Source of the DNA: Rhodoligotrophos sp. CJ14
GTDB lineage: Bacteria > Pseudomonadota > Alphaproteobacteria > Rhizobiales > Im1
Length of the DNA stretch: 64,000 bases
Assembly (NCBI RefSeq): GCF_038811545.1
Contig: NZ_CP133319.1
Location: 4,228,001-4,292,000, forward strand
Direction: 5' to 3'
In this document: piece after piece, positions 36,801 to 44,741 of the stretch
Numbering within the stretch: the first letter of the stretch is position 1
How the letters are laid out: every line of letters begins with the position of its first letter
Made by a program: the position numbers and the translations under genes
Notes under the pieces: model-generated
Databases searched by the model: none
Told to the model about the DNA's origin: nothing
What the model saw: only the letters and a program-made list of their open reading frames with translations

Positions 36801-37204
36801 TCAATATCGGGCTGAGCGGGCGGATTCCTCCAAAGTACATTGCCGACGAGGCTGTGCGTCTTGAGCTTTATGACCGGCTCGCAAAGGTCCAGCTGGATGG
36901 CGATATCGACACGATGGGCGAAGAGATCGCGGACCGCTTCGGGCCGCCCCCGCCGGAGATAGACCAGCTTCTTGGCCTGGCCAAGCTGAGGCTCGCCTGT
37001 CGCCGCTTCGGGATCAGCCGCCTTGATGTCGGGCCGCAGGGCATTGCGATCACCATCGCCGACGGCGCGCAGGCGCGCAGACACATCGAAAAGAGCAGCA
37101 TTCCTGTCCGCTGGCGTGAGGGAAGGCTCATCGCCAAGGTCGGCAGCACCGCTGACGACCGTATCATCGTCGTGACCAAGGTCATCGAGCGCCTCTTGGG
37201 TTGA
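33872..37204 (+). CDS. Mfd-like transcription-repair helicase (divergent)
   Basis: A helicase of up to 1110 aa (an alternative ATG is 27 bases on) with the Mfd order: UvrB-like N-terminus, RNA-polymerase-interaction domain near residue 458, RecG-like motor and C-terminal TRCF domain. Walker A is CGDVGFGKTE (about 604-613), box II is VVIDEEQRFG (about 705), and QLRGRVGRGGRRGYAY is motif VI. The usual HGIGR block at the start of the interaction domain reads IHLDRGAAVLRGL. The N-terminal region (LPRWDALPYDGGLPAREIMGRRSSVLRRL) is clear. No uvr gene is adjacent. It could be the only Mfd or a second copy; the window cannot decide. Confidence 0.85.
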   Translation: MPREPRRSAMKHQPAPSRLGLLPEISQRSPLGAIAVSVLTAWQQAGPGGVLFLSADERRTEHLGAMLYALDPECNPLVLPRWDALPYDGGLPAREIMGRRSSVLRRLAEGLPKPLVITTVDAALQRVPYRAIWPDATLRLTSGFAITTEELRSFFLRTGYEVDALVDEPGEVAIQRQMVDVYPAGALGPVRIGLANGEIASLQSYDPTTQRTTDDLPEVVLDAASELAVLNRPQSSSTSEVDEDARSANLETLFDYLPGAVIIRDHDIDRRMTAWLEQVREAYEGHKILPLGNRPVASGIAIPPQDLYLGEAEWHAAFARSEVLDIPKARTEPGESTPKFIAERSPRKALQTFIESQRANARRILLAAIDERDLRRLEQRARQAAGSPIERCPDWHSALASSAEVVSLQVDFDAGFVMPSLGVAVIAASDVLGSRTSHETPLGWRERDLAETEEVLRPGDVVIHLDRGAAVLRGLESVTALDVAEQEVIRLEFANEASVMVPVEELALIWRYGADAEITLDRADGASWVKRRNALQEEIRETAQKLVALASEREAKSAPKLVPPVAEYERFVARFPYFPTPDQARAAEEVLADLARGRPMDRLVCGDVGFGKTEIALRAAAAAILSGKQVAVAVPTTVLARQHYETFRRRFSGFNVKIGQLSRLTPAAEKRAVKKSLRDGTLNLVIGTHALAQKDIRFHDLALVVIDEEQRFGARHKATLRELGQDAHRLTLTATPIPRTLQAAITGLQSVSVIATPPTRRLPVRTLQADLSDETVRSALIYEWRRGGQSFIVCPRIEDLEPWQQRLVQATPELTAFTIHGKMPASDVDDVMMRFAAGEGDVLLATNIIESGLDLPRANTILIWRPDRFGLAQLHQLRGRVGRGGRRGYAYLMRDPQASASPLSEKRLRVLQELNQLGAGFDISARDLDLRGAGDLFGAEQAGHLKLVGPALYRHLLDGALSVARGEPLPDETVPELNIGLSGRIPPKYIADEAVRLELYDRLAKVQLDGDIDTMGEEIADRFGPPPPEIDQLLGLAKLRLACRRFGISRLDVGPQGIAITIADGAQARRHIEKSSIPVRWREGRLIAKVGSTADDRIIVVTKVIERLLG

Positions 37205-37223
37205 GCAGCCCGGGAAGCGACCT

Positions 37224-37248
37224 GGAACCTTTTTTTAGGCAGCCCGTT
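37224..37248 (+). promoter_or_regulatory. Candidate EcfG-type promoter for the HWE kinase operon
   Basis: GGAAC (37224-37228), a 16-base spacer and CGTT (37245-37248) match the alphaproteobacterial general-stress sigma-factor consensus exactly. It ends 109 bases before the kinase ATG. The spacer contains a run of seven T bases. Control of a sensor kinase by the stress sigma factor would be a feedback arrangement. A second GGAAC at 37273 has no CGTT partner. Confidence 0.6.
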
Positions 37249-37357
37249 GAGCAAGGTTATGCCCGTGAGGTGGGAACCCCTGACTTTTCTTCACCTCCGA
37301 GCTATCCTCTGCAGCTTCGTCGTGATCTTCGGGTGCGGCTTCTTTCGATAGGCTTTC

Positions 37358-39562
37358 ATGAACAGGGTTGATCAGGTCTCACGCGGCAGCCAGGTGCTTA
37401 CCGAGTACGAAGCCCTTATTGCGGCATCGCCTACGACGCTCGATGCCATTCCGGGCGCGGTCTATATTTGTGCGGCCGATGGTATGCTCGTGCGCTTCAA
37501 CCGGGAGGCCGTGGAGCTTTGGGGCAGGGAGCCCATCTGCGATGATCCGGACGAGCGGTTCTGCGGTGCCTGCCGGCTCTACTATCGCGATGGTCGTGCG
37601 CTTCCCAAGCATGAGACCCCAATGGCCCATGCTCTGTTTACGGGCGAGCCTACCCGGAATGCTGAAGTGGTGATAGAGAGGCCTGATGGCTCCCGCATTA
37701 CCGCTCTGGTGAACATCCGTGCGTTGAAGAATTTCGACGGCGAGATTGAGGGTGCGATCAACTGCTTCCAGGACATTTCGGCCCGCAAGGCTCTGGAAGA
37801 CGAGGTTGAACGCGGTCGCAAGGACCTGGAGGACTTCTTCGAGAACAGTGCCATCGCCCTGCACATTGTTGGCGCCGACGGGACAATTTTGCGGGCCAAT
37901 AAGGCGGAGCTCGATTTGCTCGGCTACTCGGCCGAGGAGTATCTGGGGCGTCATATTGCCGAGTTTCACGATGATGCACCCACCATCGCGGATATTCTGC
38001 AGTGCTTGGGCCGCGGGGAAAAGCTTGTCCGCTATCCAGCGCGCCTCCGCGCGAAGGACGGCTCGATCAAACATGTTCTCATCACGTCTAACAGTCGCTT
38101 CCAGGACGGAAAATTCGCAAACACCCGATGCTTCACCACCGACGTGACGGGACTGTACGAGGCGGAGCGCGCGCGCCGCGAAAGCGAGGAACGCCTCGCC
38201 GCCACATACAACGCGGCAACCGTGGGCATTGCGGAAACCGACGAAGACGGAAGCTTTGTCCGCGTCAACGACACCCTCTGTAAGATCACGGGCTATTCCG
38301 AAGCTGAGCTGCTTTCACGCCGCTTCCGCGATGTATCCCATCCGGAGGATGTGGAGCAGGATATAAGCCTATATGCCCGGCAGGTGGCTGGTGAACTGGA
38401 CAATTACTCCATACAGAAGCGTTATCTCCGCCGCGATGGCAGCGAGATACACGTGGACGTGTTTTCATCCTCGGTACGCGATAGCGAAGGGCGTTTCCGC
38501 TATGGCGTGCGAGTCGTTCAGGACGTCACCGAGCGTCGTCTGGCGAACGAGCGGCTGAGGGAGAGCGAGCGACACACCCGGGAGCTGCTCGAGGCGCTGC
38601 CGGCGGCGGTCTATACGACCGATGCCGAAGGGCGAGTGACCTTCTTCAACCAGGCTGCCATCGATCTATCGGGGCGCGTGCCCGAACTGGGCAGTGATAA
38701 GTGGTGCGTCACCTGGCGACTCTACTCGCCGGATGGTACACCCATGCCCCATGAGGAATGCCCGATGGCCATGGCCTTGAAAGAGGGAAGGGCGATCAGG
38801 GGTATGGAGGCGATTGCAGAACGGCCCGACGGAACCCGCTTGCCGTTCATCCCGTACCCGACACCCCTCCATGGGGCGGATGGTCGTGTGGTGGGCGCGA
38901 TCAACATGCTGGTTGATATCAGTGAGCGCAAGGCGGCTGAGATGCGCCAGAAGGTGCTGATCGATGAGCTAAACCATCGGGTGAAGAACACGCTGGCGAC
39001 AGTCCAGGCCCTGGTCAGGCAGACGGCTCGGCATGCCTTGAGCACCGAGGCCTTCGTGGACACGTTCGAAGCACGCATCATGGCTCTTGCTCGCACCCAT
39101 GACCTGCTGACGCGGCGGCATTGGGAAGGCGCCAATCTGGCGGATTTGCTGCAGGAGGTGCTTGCCCCCTACGCGGGCGCATCGGATCGCTTGAAGATCG
39201 ATGGACCGCTCGTCAATTTGAGCCCGCGCATGGCGGTGGCCATGACAATGGCACTCAATGAGCTTGCCACCAACACGGCCAAATACGGGGCGCTCTCCGC
39301 TCAATCCGGCATACTCGACATAAAATGGGAGGTCGAGCCAGCTGATCAGCCCGACTGCGCAGCCCTGGTCCTGGAATGGATCGAAACCGGCGGTCCCGTC
39401 GTTTCACCACCCAAGCGCCGTGGCTTCGGCACCCGGCTCATGGAACGGTGTATCGAGACAGATCTCGACGGCAGGCTTGCGCTGACTTTCGATCCCGCTG
39501 GCGTACGCTGCCACCTGACGGTGCCACTGGATGCGGGCTCCCATATGGGCACGAATGACTGA
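37358..39562 (+). CDS. Multi-PAS sensor histidine kinase, HWE family
   Basis: Cytosolic kinase of 734 aa, no transmembrane segment. Four PAS domains lie at roughly 22-142, 152-268, 275-395 and 405-525; domains 1 and 4 resemble each other (each with a MP/LPKHE-like C-x-P segment), suggesting duplication. The kinase core has His540 in DELNHRVKNTLATVQ, the N box ALNELATNTAKYGALS, and the HWE-type WxE residues in LEWIETGGPV. These kinases phosphorylate receiver proteins in general stress and light or redox responses. The receiver gene overlaps its end by eight bases. An EcfG-type promoter precedes it. Confidence 0.92.
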   Translation: MNRVDQVSRGSQVLTEYEALIAASPTTLDAIPGAVYICAADGMLVRFNREAVELWGREPICDDPDERFCGACRLYYRDGRALPKHETPMAHALFTGEPTRNAEVVIERPDGSRITALVNIRALKNFDGEIEGAINCFQDISARKALEDEVERGRKDLEDFFENSAIALHIVGADGTILRANKAELDLLGYSAEEYLGRHIAEFHDDAPTIADILQCLGRGEKLVRYPARLRAKDGSIKHVLITSNSRFQDGKFANTRCFTTDVTGLYEAERARRESEERLAATYNAATVGIAETDEDGSFVRVNDTLCKITGYSEAELLSRRFRDVSHPEDVEQDISLYARQVAGELDNYSIQKRYLRRDGSEIHVDVFSSSVRDSEGRFRYGVRVVQDVTERRLANERLRESERHTRELLEALPAAVYTTDAEGRVTFFNQAAIDLSGRVPELGSDKWCVTWRLYSPDGTPMPHEECPMAMALKEGRAIRGMEAIAERPDGTRLPFIPYPTPLHGADGRVVGAINMLVDISERKAAEMRQKVLIDELNHRVKNTLATVQALVRQTARHALSTEAFVDTFEARIMALARTHDLLTRRHWEGANLADLLQEVLAPYAGASDRLKIDGPLVNLSPRMAVAMTMALNELATNTAKYGALSAQSGILDIKWEVEPADQPDCAALVLEWIETGGPVVSPPKRRGFGTRLMERCIETDLDGRLALTFDPAGVRCHLTVPLDAGSHMGTND

Positions 39563-39920
39563 GCTTGCGGGAAAGCGCGTATTTCTGGTCGAGGACGAGG
39601 GCAGCGTGGCTTTGCTCATCGAAGCCATGCTGGAGGACCTGGGCTGCATCGTTGTTGCCTCCGCCGCCCATCTCAGCAAAGCCCAGCGTCTTGCCGGCGA
39701 AATCGCAGCCGATCTCGCCGTGCTCGATGTCAATATCGGCGGCCAGCTGGTCTTCCCGGTTTGCGACATTCTCGCCGAACGTGGCATTCCGTTTATCTTC
39801 AGCAGCGGCTATGGCGCCGACGGGCTGCGGCCGAACCTCCGTACGTGGCCGGTTCTCAAGAAGCCTTTCACCGATGCCGATCTGCACGCCGCCCTGGCCG
39901 CTGCCCTCAGCAGGGATTGA
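39555..39920 (+). CDS. Single-domain response regulator
   Basis: A 121-aa CheY-like receiver. Acidic residues VEDEGS, the phosphoacceptor Asp in AVLDVNI, a Ser in FSSGYG and the Lys in LKKPF are all present. There is no output domain, so it relays phosphate to another protein or acts by protein binding. The start (ATGACTGA) overlaps the kinase stop, so the two are translationally coupled. It ends three bases from the convergent TetR gene. Confidence 0.93.
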   Translation: MTELAGKRVFLVEDEGSVALLIEAMLEDLGCIVVASAAHLSKAQRLAGEIAADLAVLDVNIGGQLVFPVCDILAERGIPFIFSSGYGADGLRPNLRTWPVLKKPFTDADLHAALAAALSRD

Positions 39921-39923
39921 GCA

Positions 39924-40562
39924 TCAGACTTCCCGTCGTCGTCTCTCACCAATCTTGCTCAGTCGGTCATCGAGATGAGCCTCCATCAGGCTCTGCGGAG
40001 CCGCACCGAACAGGCGGATACGTCTCGTATGGGCGAGCAGCAACAGCCCGACCGCATGGGCGAAGATGTCGGCGGTGAGCATATTCGCCTCGGTCACCGA
40101 TGTCCCAAGCGCCTCCGCCGCCTCCGTGATCGGGCTAAGCGCCGCGGTGAGCGCGGCATTCAGCACCTCGTCATAGTCGGGGCCGAGCCCCGCCGGCCGC
40201 ATTCCCCCGTGAAACAGGTAAAAGCCAAGATCGAGATCGCGCGGCCTCGCGAAATAGAAGGAAAAGAAACCCATCGCTGCGGCGCGCAGCTGCTCTTGTG
40301 GGGCCGCAAGTCCCGACGCCGCCTGACGGATGGCGTCACCCAGAGCGCTTAGCGAGATCAGCAGCAATTCCGCATAGATCGCCTCCTTGGAGGGAAAGTG
40401 GAAGTAAAGAGCTGCCGGTGTGTAGCCCGCCCGCGCAGCGATCGCCCTGAGACTTGCGCCCTCCAGCCCCTCCGCCTCGAAAATTTCCCGTGCGGCCGCG
40501 AGAATGAGCTCCCTTTTGTGCTCGCTCACCAGTCGCCGCCGTCCCTGCCTGCGCTGTTCCAA
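39924..40562 (-). CDS. TetR-family transcriptional regulator
   Basis: A 212-aa repressor beginning at TTG (40562), or at GTG (40529) giving 201 aa. The HTH is at about 18-62: ILAAAREIFEAEGLEGASLRAIAARAGYTPAALYFHFPSKEAIYAEL. The C-terminal helices form the usual ligand pocket. It is divergent from the HpaB/AbfD-family gene with a 98-base gap that contains a dyad at 40624-40639, so it probably regulates that gene and itself. The inducer is unknown. Confidence 0.9.
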   Translation of the reverse strand: MEQRRQGRRRLVSEHKRELILAAAREIFEAEGLEGASLRAIAARAGYTPAALYFHFPSKEAIYAELLLISLSALGDAIRQAASGLAAPQEQLRAAAMGFFSFYFARPRDLDLGFYLFHGGMRPAGLGPDYDEVLNAALTAALSPITEAAEALGTSVTEANMLTADIFAHAVGLLLLAHTRRIRLFGAAPQSLMEAHLDDRLSKIGERRRREV

Positions 40563-40603
40563 CTGACCCCCGCCCCAACCATTTCGCTCGCCCCGGACTG
40601 GGC

Positions 40604-40639
40604 TTGACGCGAATTCTAACAGCGTTCAAATTTATGAAC
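40604..40639 (+). promoter_or_regulatory. TTGACG hexamer and TetR-type dyad GTTCA-N6-TGAAC
   Basis: A consensus-like -35 TTGACG at 40604-40609 is followed by the dyad GTTCA (40624-40628) and TGAAC (40635-40639) with spacer AATTTA, at the expected -10 position. A repressor on the dyad would block the polymerase. The -10 hexamer itself is not clear. The strong Shine-Dalgarno GAGGAGG (40646-40652) comes next. Confidence 0.5.
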
Positions 40640-40660
40640 AACACTGAGGAGGATTGCCCG

Positions 40661-42214
40661 ATGCTGATGACGGCGAGTGATTATCGCGAATCCCTGCGTG
40701 CCTATGCACCGCGAGTCTTCGTGAACGGTCGGGCGGTCGAGAGCGTGGCCGACGAGCCGCTGCTTGCGCCGGGCATCAACGCCGTCGGCATCACCTATGA
40801 TCTTGCCCATCAGTCCGACCACGAGCTGCTGATGACCGCACGCCAGGGCACATCGGACAAGACCGTCAATCGTATGGTCCATATCGATGAGACCTCGACC
40901 GACCTTCTTTACAAGCTCGAAGCGGTGCGCCTCGTCTGCAAGCTCTCGGGCTGTGCCCAGCGCTATCTCAGCCATGATGCCCTGAATGCCATTTTCCAGG
41001 CGACGAAGCGCACGGATGACGCGCACGGCACGGATTATCATCAGCGTTTCCTGGCCTATCTTCACGACATTCAGGACCGCGACCTAACCCTGGGAGTTGC
41101 CATGACCGACGCCAAGGGCGATCGCTCCAAGCGTCCTGGCGCGCAGGCCAACCCGGACGTCTATGTTCACATCACCGAACGCCGGCCGGATGGGATCATC
41201 ATTCGTGGCACCAAGGCGATCGTGACCGGCGCGCCCTACATGCACGAATTCCTGGTCATGCCCTGTCGCACCCACACGAAGGAGGACGCACCCTTCGCCC
41301 TATGCTGCGCTGTGCCGGTGGATGCGCCGGGCGTGACCATTATCGCGCGACCAGCCGGCCGCCCAGGCGAAGCTGCCGCCAAATTCTCCGCGAAATATGG
41401 CCAGTCGACCGGCGTGGTGGTCTTCGAGGATGTCTTCGTGCCGCATGAGCGCGTTTTCCTCGCTGGCGAATATGAGAAAGGCGGCTTCCTCACCACGTCC
41501 TATGCCACCCATCACCGCCATTCCTGCATCGGTGCGCGCGCTGGATTTGGCGATCTACTGATGGGGGCAGGGGCCTTGATGGTCGAGGCCAACGGCCTTG
41601 ACCCCGACCGCCATGGCCATATCCGTGAGGCCATGGTCGAGCTGATCACCATCACCGAGAGCTTCTTTGCTTGCGGGGTGGCGGCCTCGGTCTATTGCGC
41701 GAAGGATCCCGCGGGCTCGGTAATGCCCGACCCCGTTTTTTCCAACATTGGCAAGCTTTTGCTGGCCACCAAGATCTATGACATGCACCGGATCGCCCAT
41801 TACGTCTCGGGTGGATTGATCGTGGCGCTCCCCGGACCCGATGAGGACCACAACCCCGAGACCAGGGCCTCCCTTTCGGCAGTCTTGGCAGGCAGGCCCG
41901 ACATTCCCGCTGAAAGCCGCCTCGAGGTGTCACGGCTGATCGAGGATCTGACCGCCTCTTATCAAGGCGGCTGGTATTCGGTGATTTCCCTCCATGGTGG
42001 CGGCTCGCCCGAGGCCATGAAGCGCGAGATCTGGCGCAACTATCCCATCATGGAAAAGGCCGAGCTGGTGGAAAGCCTGCTCGACCGTGGCCTGCTGAAC
42101 GAGAACCAGCGCGTGAGCAAGCAGCCGGGGCGCTGCTGTGTCACCGGCTGCGAGGTGCCTGCCATCGAGACCACCTCTGCAGGCGCCAAGGCCTTCCCAC
42201 CGGCAGCGGAGTAA
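40661..42214 (+). CDS. 4-hydroxybutyryl-CoA dehydratase / HpaB-family protein with incomplete Fe-S ligands
   Basis: A 517-aa member of the family that includes 4-hydroxyphenylacetate 3-hydroxylase and clostridial 4-hydroxybutyryl-CoA dehydratase (AbfD). The start at 40661 begins MLMTASDYRESLR as AbfD does, after a strong GAGGAGG. By my recalled alignment, AbfD ligands Cys99 and His292 correspond to Cys98 and His285, but Cys103 and Cys299 are Tyr102 and Ala292; the [4Fe-4S] site is therefore incomplete. FAD-fold segments (FEDVFVPHERVFL, AGARAGFGDLL-like) are intact. Flavin-dependent oxygenation or another dehydration mechanism is possible; no flavin reductase is adjacent. A TetR gene is divergent from it. 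Confidence 0.82.
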   Translation: MLMTASDYRESLRAYAPRVFVNGRAVESVADEPLLAPGINAVGITYDLAHQSDHELLMTARQGTSDKTVNRMVHIDETSTDLLYKLEAVRLVCKLSGCAQRYLSHDALNAIFQATKRTDDAHGTDYHQRFLAYLHDIQDRDLTLGVAMTDAKGDRSKRPGAQANPDVYVHITERRPDGIIIRGTKAIVTGAPYMHEFLVMPCRTHTKEDAPFALCCAVPVDAPGVTIIARPAGRPGEAAAKFSAKYGQSTGVVVFEDVFVPHERVFLAGEYEKGGFLTTSYATHHRHSCIGARAGFGDLLMGAGALMVEANGLDPDRHGHIREAMVELITITESFFACGVAASVYCAKDPAGSVMPDPVFSNIGKLLLATKIYDMHRIAHYVSGGLIVALPGPDEDHNPETRASLSAVLAGRPDIPAESRLEVSRLIEDLTASYQGGWYSVISLHGGGSPEAMKREIWRNYPIMEKAELVESLLDRGLLNENQRVSKQPGRCCVTGCEVPAIETTSAGAKAFPPAAE

Positions 42215-42229
42215 GCGAAGGCGGGTGCT

Positions 42230-43555
42230 TCAGAGCCCCGCCTGTGGCCTCAAGCTGGTGCCGTCGGAAAAGCGCGAGAAGCGGAAGGGTGTGGGATCAA
42301 CGATGGGCGTCTTGCCCGCCGCCAGATCAGCCGTCAGCCGCCCTGCGCCCGGCCCGATGCCGAAGCCATGGCCTGAATAGCCGGTCGAGATGATGAGCCC
42401 CGGCAGGCTCTCGACCTCCGAAATGACCGGCACGAGATCCGGGGTTGCATCAATCATGCCGCCCCATGAACCAGCCGTTGCAACGCCTTTGAACGCAGGA
42501 AATGCCTCTTCGAGATTGGCGCGTGCCCGCCTGAGGTCATCCTGCGAAGGCGGGGGATCAAGCGTGCGCACCCGCTCGAAAGGAGACGTCTCATCCGGGG
42601 TCCAGCGCTTGGTCAGCCGCCATTCCTCGAAGAACGGACGGCCGATATTGAGCGAAATGCCGGCCCATTCCATCCTGAGCACCGGCAGGAACTCTCGCAG
42701 ATACCGGAAGCTGTCCGGCACCACATCCGCGATCACGCTGCCATGCGACACCGTATAACCGCCATCGAGGCGCTTTCGAATGGAAAGACCAGGGCCCCAG
42801 GCTGCTGTGCTTGGCCCCTGATCCGTGGGCGCGGTACGCATCACCGAGGCGAGCACCTTGAGCTGGGGCAGGCGCAGGCCGAGCGTTCGGCATATGAGGC
42901 TCGACCAGACCCCGCCGGCAATCACCACGCGATCGCTGGCAATGCGCCCCTGCTCGGTGATCACCCCGGCCACCCGCCCGCCGGCTGTATCGATGGCCCG
43001 CGCTGCGCAATTGGTCATGATTATGGCGCCCAGCGCGCGCGCCTTGCGGGCAATGGCCGGCACCGCCATGCTCGGCTCGGCAACCCCATCGCCCGGCGTA
43101 TAGAGCGCCCCGGTCCAGGTGCGCGCTGATCCCGCGAGCACCTCGTTCACTTCGCGCCCGCGCAGAAGACGGGAATCCACCCCATGCTCGCGCGCATAGG
43201 GCAGCCAGGCCTCCCGTTTGGCGAGCGCCTTCTCGTCGGGGCAAATATAAAGGGTGCCGGTCTGCCGAAATCCGGTTTCAGCGCCGATCCGCTCATTCAT
43301 GCCGCGCCACAGCTTGATGCTCTCGAGCATCAACGGCAACTCTCGGGGATCCCGGCCCATCGTCCGACACCAGCCCCAATTGCGGCTGGATTGCTCCCCG
43401 GCGATCACGCCCTTTTCGCAAAGTACGGTATGAATGCCCTGTTCCGCGAGAAACAGGGCTGTGGTGACCCCGGCAATGCCGCCGCCCACCACCACCACAT
43501 CCGCGCGGGCGGGCAGCGGATGATCCGAGCCGACGCTGTCGACATCGACGGGCAT
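42230..43555 (-). CDS. DAO-family FAD-dependent oxidoreductase
   Basis: A 441-aa FAD enzyme of the D-amino acid oxidase/sarcosine oxidase family. The N-terminal VVVVGGGIAGVTTALFLAEQG is the dinucleotide motif, SSRNWGWCRTMGRD is near the FAD cover, and the C-terminal GLIISTGYSGHGFGIGPGAGRLTADL closes the FAD site. The start is two codons from the M24 gene stop, so it ends the importer operon. Likely it oxidises an N-alkylated or amino acid compound released by the M24 protein; this follows from gene order. It converges on the HpaB-family gene. Confidence 0.9.
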   Translation of the reverse strand: MPVDVDSVGSDHPLPARADVVVVGGGIAGVTTALFLAEQGIHTVLCEKGVIAGEQSSRNWGWCRTMGRDPRELPLMLESIKLWRGMNERIGAETGFRQTGTLYICPDEKALAKREAWLPYAREHGVDSRLLRGREVNEVLAGSARTWTGALYTPGDGVAEPSMAVPAIARKARALGAIIMTNCAARAIDTAGGRVAGVITEQGRIASDRVVIAGGVWSSLICRTLGLRLPQLKVLASVMRTAPTDQGPSTAAWGPGLSIRKRLDGGYTVSHGSVIADVVPDSFRYLREFLPVLRMEWAGISLNIGRPFFEEWRLTKRWTPDETSPFERVRTLDPPPSQDDLRRARANLEEAFPAFKGVATAGSWGGMIDATPDLVPVISEVESLPGLIISTGYSGHGFGIGPGAGRLTADLAAGKTPIVDPTPFRFSRFSDGTSLRPQAGL

Positions 43556-43556
43556 C

Positions 43557-44720
43557 TCAGACCACCTCGAGCGCGACGTCGCCACCACCGATCAGCATCT
43601 CGACCCCATTCTCGGTGAGCGCATAGGTGCCTCCCTGAATGATGCCGAGCTGCTCGTCCACCAGTTGCAGATAGGCATGCAGCACAAAGACCATGCCGAC
43701 TTCCATGATCTGGTTTGAGCCGCGGCTGATCTGGAGCGGCTCGAGCCAGATTGGCGGATAGGCAACGCCGATGCCATAGCCGAACCGCATGACGGCCGCA
43801 TCTCCGAGACCGGCAGCCCGTACGGGTTCGAGCGAAGCCTCCTCGATATCGGTGACATTGGCGCCTGGGTGGATGGCCTTGATGCCGGCGGCCAGCGACT
43901 GCCGCCCCACCTCATAGACCTCGCGCGCCCGCTTGCTCGGCTCGCCTGCCGCCATGGTATGGATGGCGGTCGCATGATAGCGCGCAGCAACACCGGCGAA
44001 TTCGAAGTGAACCAGATCGCCCCGTTCGATGATGCGATCGCGCGGCGTGCCATGTCCGCCGGCGGAACGCTCACCACCCGCAAGCTCGGTCGGAATGGAC
44101 CAGTAATCGCTGCCCGCGCGGCGCATCGCATTCTCGATTTCCGCCGCCAAAGCGATCTCCGAAATGCCCGGCTTCAGAGCTTGCCGCGCCGCATCGAGCC
44201 CCGCTTGGGCGTAAGTGGCGGCCTTGCGCAGATACGCCATTTCCGCCGGCGATTTGATGAGCCTTGGCATGCCCATGAGCACCGTGGCATCGACGATCTC
44301 CGCCGGCTCGAGTGCCCGCGCGAGTGCAAGCCCGAAAGCATGCGGCACCGCATAGGACTGCGTTTCGATCGCAACCTTGCCCCCGCGCAATCCCTTCTCC
44401 CGGGCAATGCCTGCGAATATGCCCGGAATATCATCGAACATCAGCCGATAGCTGCGGATATCCTTCACCCACGAGCTTTCATAGGCAAGCGACAGATCGG
44501 TATCCCTGAGGATGATGGTCGGCTCGCCCTCGTCTGCTGAAAAGATCAGCGCCTGTGGGCTGTTGACGCTCACCCAGGAGTCATAGCCGCCATAGTAGAA
44601 GAGAGATTCCGGCGCCATGCTGATGCAGTGATCGATGCCTTGCTCTTTCAGCAGACGGCGCGCCTGCTGAAGGCGTGCTCTGTGCTCTTCCTCGCTGAAT
44701 GCTGCGAATTTTCCCCTCAT
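43557..44720 (-). CDS. M24-family creatinase-like hydrolase
   Basis: Pita-bread-fold protein of 387 aa, the size of creatinase and ectoine hydrolase. The N-terminal domain covers residues 1-150. The metal-ligand Asp residues of aminopeptidases are replaced (VHFEFAGVAARYHATAIHT), as in creatinase, so it is a non-canonical member; His223 in SAGGHGTPRD corresponds to the creatinase catalytic histidine by position. The creatinase Glu near the C-terminus appears as His here (VFVLHAYLQL), so creatine itself is not assured. The importer and DAO genes imply cleavage of a guanidino or amide compound followed by amine oxidation. Confidence 0.85.
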   Translation of the reverse strand: MRGKFAAFSEEEHRARLQQARRLLKEQGIDHCISMAPESLFYYGGYDSWVSVNSPQALIFSADEGEPTIILRDTDLSLAYESSWVKDIRSYRLMFDDIPGIFAGIAREKGLRGGKVAIETQSYAVPHAFGLALARALEPAEIVDATVLMGMPRLIKSPAEMAYLRKAATYAQAGLDAARQALKPGISEIALAAEIENAMRRAGSDYWSIPTELAGGERSAGGHGTPRDRIIERGDLVHFEFAGVAARYHATAIHTMAAGEPSKRAREVYEVGRQSLAAGIKAIHPGANVTDIEEASLEPVRAAGLGDAAVMRFGYGIGVAYPPIWLEPLQISRGSNQIMEVGMVFVLHAYLQLVDEQLGIIQGGTYALTENGVEMLIGGGDVALEVV

Positions 44721-44741
44721 GACCCGTTCCTCTCTAGCGCG

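Noticed and set aside
37230-37236. Run of seven T bases after the Mfd-like gene as a terminator
   Set aside because: No stable hairpin directly precedes it, and the run lies inside the EcfG-type spacer.
37273-37277. Second GGAAC upstream of the HWE kinase
   Set aside because: The bases at the 16- and 17-base spacing are CCTC and CTCC, not CGTT.
43557-44720. Calling the M24 gene creatinase outright
   Set aside because: The conserved C-terminal creatinase Glu appears as His and the substrate pocket is not otherwise matched, so only creatinase-like is supported.
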